DNA of 6,697 nt from Candidatus Pelagibacterales bacterium. GTDB lineage: Bacteria; Pseudomonadota; Alphaproteobacteria; TMED109. A model generated the notes under the pieces. It was given only the letters and a program-made list of their open reading frames with translations. It was not told where the DNA came from and made no database searches. The DNA lies in the NCBI GenBank assembly GCA_002684605.1, contig NYVM01000012.1:47159-53855 (forward strand), given 5' to 3'. Positions 6,459 through 6,697 of this stretch are shown piece after piece; position 1 is the first letter of the stretch; the number at the start of each line of letters is the position of its first letter. A program made the translations under genes and the position numbers.

Positions 6459-6697
6459 ATGAGTGTACCCAAAAACAATTATAAATTCGAAACTAGAACT
6501 ATACATGCAGGTTCTGCACCTGATCCAACCACAGGCGCAAGAAACACACCAATATATCAAACTACTGCATATACATTTGATAGTCCTGATCATGCAGCTT
6601 CTTTATTTAACTTACAAAATTTTGGATTCATATATAGTAGATTAGGTAATCCTACCGTATCTGTATTAGAAGAAAGAATGGCAAACTTAGAAAATGG
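6459..6697 (+). CDS. metY: O-acetylhomoserine sulfhydrylase (partial, N-terminus only)
   Basis: The first 79 residues of a PLP-dependent Cys/Met-metabolism enzyme that makes homocysteine from O-acetylhomoserine and sulfide in the cytoplasm; the remaining 350 or so residues, including the PLP lysine, lie beyond the right edge. The start [38 protein letters not shown] (21-40), [18 protein letters not shown] and [16 protein letters not shown] are typical. IYSR (58-61) provides the Tyr and Arg that bind the PLP phosphate of the partner subunit. The PDPTTGAR segment and the HAA.LF.L spacing favour MetY over cystathionine gamma-synthase or O-succinylhomoserine sulfhydrylase, though with the N-terminus only this is not absolute. 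It lies 17 nt after the CoA-binding gene, so it should be the third gene of that operon. No Shine-Dalgarno sequence is visible before the ATG. With hom at the other end of the window it belongs to the aspartate-to-methionine route. Confidence 0.92.
   Translation, partial: MSVPKNNYKFETRTIHAGSAPDPTTGARNTPIYQTTAYTFDSPDHAASLFNLQNFGFIYSRLGNPTVSVLEERMANLEN

Noticed and set aside
6463..6645. Plus-strand open frame of 60 codons at the right edge
   Set aside because: It is an alternative frame of metY, whose frame starting at 6459 stays open to the window end and carries the family motifs.
1..6697. A defence, secretion, phage or other novel multigene system
   Set aside because: Every gene but one belongs to a recognised housekeeping or metabolic family, and there are no repeats, integrases or transposases that mark an accessory island.

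Overview
The window is a strongly AT-rich, tightly packed bacterial segment with housekeeping and amino-acid biosynthesis genes. The gene content (rplM-rpsI beside argC, an alaC-like aminotransferase and homoserine dehydrogenase on one side; a crotonase-family gene, a CoA-binding protein gene and metY on the other) and the N-terminally extended ribosomal protein S9 (leading into [13 protein letters not shown]) point to an Alphaproteobacterium. The low GC, short spacers and intact amino-acid pathways suggest a free-living, streamlined lineage, for example a marine SAR11-like or similarly AT-rich clade. That placement is inference, not proof.

Layout. Minus strand, in order of transcription from about position 4990 leftwards: rplM (L13) and rpsI (S9), overlapping by ATGA and driven by a good sigma-70-type promoter; a strong intrinsic terminator; argC; a small unrecognised lipoprotein gene; an alaC-like aminotransferase whose C-terminus is a (DK)n repeat; and hom (homoserine dehydrogenase), which runs off the left edge. 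Plus strand, starting from the same 188-bp divergent intergenic region (4952-5139): a crotonase-fold protein of the ECHDC3 type, a CoA-binding (YccU-like) protein, and metY (O-acetylhomoserine sulfhydrylase), which runs off the right edge.

How the genes fit together. Hom makes homoserine from aspartate semialdehyde, and MetY uses O-acetylhomoserine to make homocysteine, so both ends of the window touch the aspartate/methionine pathway; the linking acetyltransferase MetX is not in the window. ArgC serves arginine synthesis, and the aminotransferase probably links pyruvate/alanine with glutamate. L13 and S9 are ribosomal.

No stretch over 300 bp lacks a gene. I see no tRNA, rRNA, CRISPR array, mobile element or riboswitch, and no convincing new biological system. 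The points most worth a second look are the hexanucleotide repeat at the alaC/hom junction, a crotonase lacking both classical catalytic glutamates, a strong terminator placed just before argC, and the small lipoprotein with a possible degenerate OmpA-like fold.
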